DNA of 64,000 nucleotides. Source: Citrobacter freundii (GTDB lineage Bacteria > Pseudomonadota > Gammaproteobacteria > Enterobacterales > Enterobacteriaceae). Each line of letters begins with the position of its first letter. Within the stretch, counting starts at the first letter, position 1. The notes beneath the pieces were generated by a model, which was given only the letters and a program-made list of their open reading frames with translations, was not told where the DNA came from and searched no databases. Below are positions 63,562 through 64,000 of the stretch, piece after piece. The stretch spans positions 21,533-85,532 of the forward strand of contig NZ_JAALBX010000017.1 in assembly GCF_011077955.1 (NCBI RefSeq). Direction: 5' to 3'. The position numbers were made by a program, and so were the translations under genes.

Positions 63562-63580
63562 AATTTGATGCCTGGCAGTT
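63562..63580 (-). pseudogene. Remnant of a second 5S rRNA 3' end
   Basis: Nineteen bases (AATTTGATGCCTGGCAGTT) are identical to 63699-63717, which spans the 3' end of the real 5S gene and its flank. A further 10-base block TCCTACTCTC at 63647-63656 resembles the adjacent 5S segment CCCTACTCTC. This suggests a decayed duplicate 5S, as some enteric rRNA operons carry two 5S genes. Confidence 0.6.
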
Positions 63581-63583
63581 GAT

Positions 63584-63664
63584 GGATCACTTTGTGATCC
63601 ACCCTCCGGGCCGTTGCTGCGCAACGTTCAAAAGCATTCGCTTTTGTCCTACTCTCTTTCGAGT
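63584..63664. repeat. Run of four short hairpins between 5S rRNA and tRNA-Asp
   Basis: Four small inverted repeats follow one another: GGATCAC/GTGATCC (63584-63600), GTTGC/GCAAC (about 63613-63625), CAAAAGC/GCTTTTG (63629-63646) and CTACTC/GAGTAG (about 63649-63666). Stems are 5-7 bp with short loops and no T-runs on the transcript strand. They may guide RNase processing of the pre-rRNA 3' trailer. Confidence 0.6.
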
Positions 63665-63704
63665 AGTGAACTGCCCAGGAGATCCGCACAGTTACTTCAA
63701 TTTG

Positions 63705-63824
63705 ATGCCTGGCAGTTCCCTACTCTCGCATGGGGAGACCCCACACTACCATCGGCGCTACGGCGTTTCACTTCTGAGTTCGGCATGGGGTCAGGTGGGA
63801 CCACCGCGCTCTTGCCGCCAGGCA
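63705..63824 (-). rRNA. rrf: 5S ribosomal RNA
   Basis: 120 nt on the minus strand from TGCCTGGCGGC to CTGCCAGGCAT, with terminal complementarity of the two ends. It contains the conserved blocks CCCACCTGACCCCATGCCGA and GTAGTGTGGGGTCTCCCCAT. Position 13-17 reads AAGAG, one of the known enteric variants. Follows the 23S gene in the usual 23S-5S order. Confidence 0.98.
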
Positions 63825-63929
63825 AATTCTGTTCCACCTGCCGCGTGCTCGCGCAGCGCCACAGATGTTTATCCGGTCAGGCTGAAAATCTTCTCTCAAA
63901 TCACAACACCAAAACCACTCTGGTGTTGT

Positions 63930-64000
63930 AAGGTTAAGCCTCACGGCTCATTAGTACCGGTTAGCTCAACGCATCGCTGCGCTTACACACCCGGCCTATC
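63930..64000 (-). rRNA. rrl: 23S ribosomal RNA, 3' end (partial)
   Basis: The last 71 bases of 23S rRNA: GATAGGCCGGGTGTGTAAGC at the window edge, then GTTGAGCTAACCGGTACTAA and GAGGCTTAACCTT at the 3' end. The gene continues beyond the right edge. A CAACACCA/TGGTGTTG inverted repeat at 63904-63928 in the 23S-5S spacer probably belongs to the processing stem. Confidence 0.96.

Noticed and set aside
63584..63664. The tandem hairpins as a CRISPR or integron-like array
   Set aside because: Stem sequences are all different, with no repeated unit and no spacers; the position is an rRNA operon trailer.

Overview
The window is 64 kb of the conserved core chromosome of a member of the Enterobacteriaceae. 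Gene order follows the metE - uvrD - cya - hem - enterobacterial common antigen (ECA) - rho - rep - ilv - rRNA segment of E. coli and Salmonella, read in reverse. Trp/Asp tRNAs and a 5S/23S rRNA end lie at the right edge. Proteins such as thioredoxin, CyaA, IlvC and Rho match E. coli in length and motifs, but WecG, RecQ, HemX and WzzE have diverged enough that this is not E. coli K-12 and probably not a standard Salmonella. I cannot fix the genus. Differences from my recollection of the K-12 map: no aslA/aslB beside the Pro-Leu-His-Arg tRNA cluster, no yigE/yigF/yigG around corA, no yifN/yifO near rep, a tandem duplicate of ppiC, and an intact ilvG (frameshifted in K-12).

Layout. 0-6.5 kb: tail of a probable outer-membrane barrel, the divergent metE/metR pair with Met boxes, yigM, yigL, pldB. 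6.6-14 kb: the amino-acid exporters rhtB/rhtC, recQ, a 0.66-kb gene-poor gap, pldA, yigI, rarD, and corA with its upstream leader peptide corL. 14-20 kb: the DNA-maintenance run lptM-dapF-yigA-xerC-yigB-uvrD with overlapping genes and a LexA box before uvrD, then cyaY. 20-27 kb: cyaA (TTG start, CRP site) divergent from hemCDXY. 27.2-28.3 kb: the small RNA GlmZ with a predicted sigma-54/GlrR promoter, and four tRNAs under a stringent-type promoter. 28.3-43 kb: yifK and the complete ECA operon wecA-wzzE-wecBC-rffGH-wecDE-wzxE-wecF-wzyE-wecG. 43-50 kb: rho with its leader, trxA, rhlB, gppA, rep. 50-60 kb: two ppiC genes, ilvC/ilvY and ilvLXGMEDA with its attenuator. 60-64 kb: yifB, maoP with the maoS site, hdfR, tRNA-Trp, tRNA-Asp, a hairpin-rich spacer containing a 5S remnant, 5S rRNA and the 3' end of 23S rRNA.

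The genes serve housekeeping roles: methionine and branched-chain amino-acid synthesis, heme and cAMP synthesis, cell-surface glycolipid assembly, replication, repair and chromosome dimer resolution, transcription termination, and RNA decay. I found no prophage, CRISPR array, toxin-antitoxin or defence system and no clearly new system. The most rewarding material is regulatory and non-coding: GlmZ control, corL, four ERIC elements (one supplying the gppA ribosome site, one filling the metE leader), the ppiC duplication, and the hairpin array with a 5S relic beside the rRNA genes.
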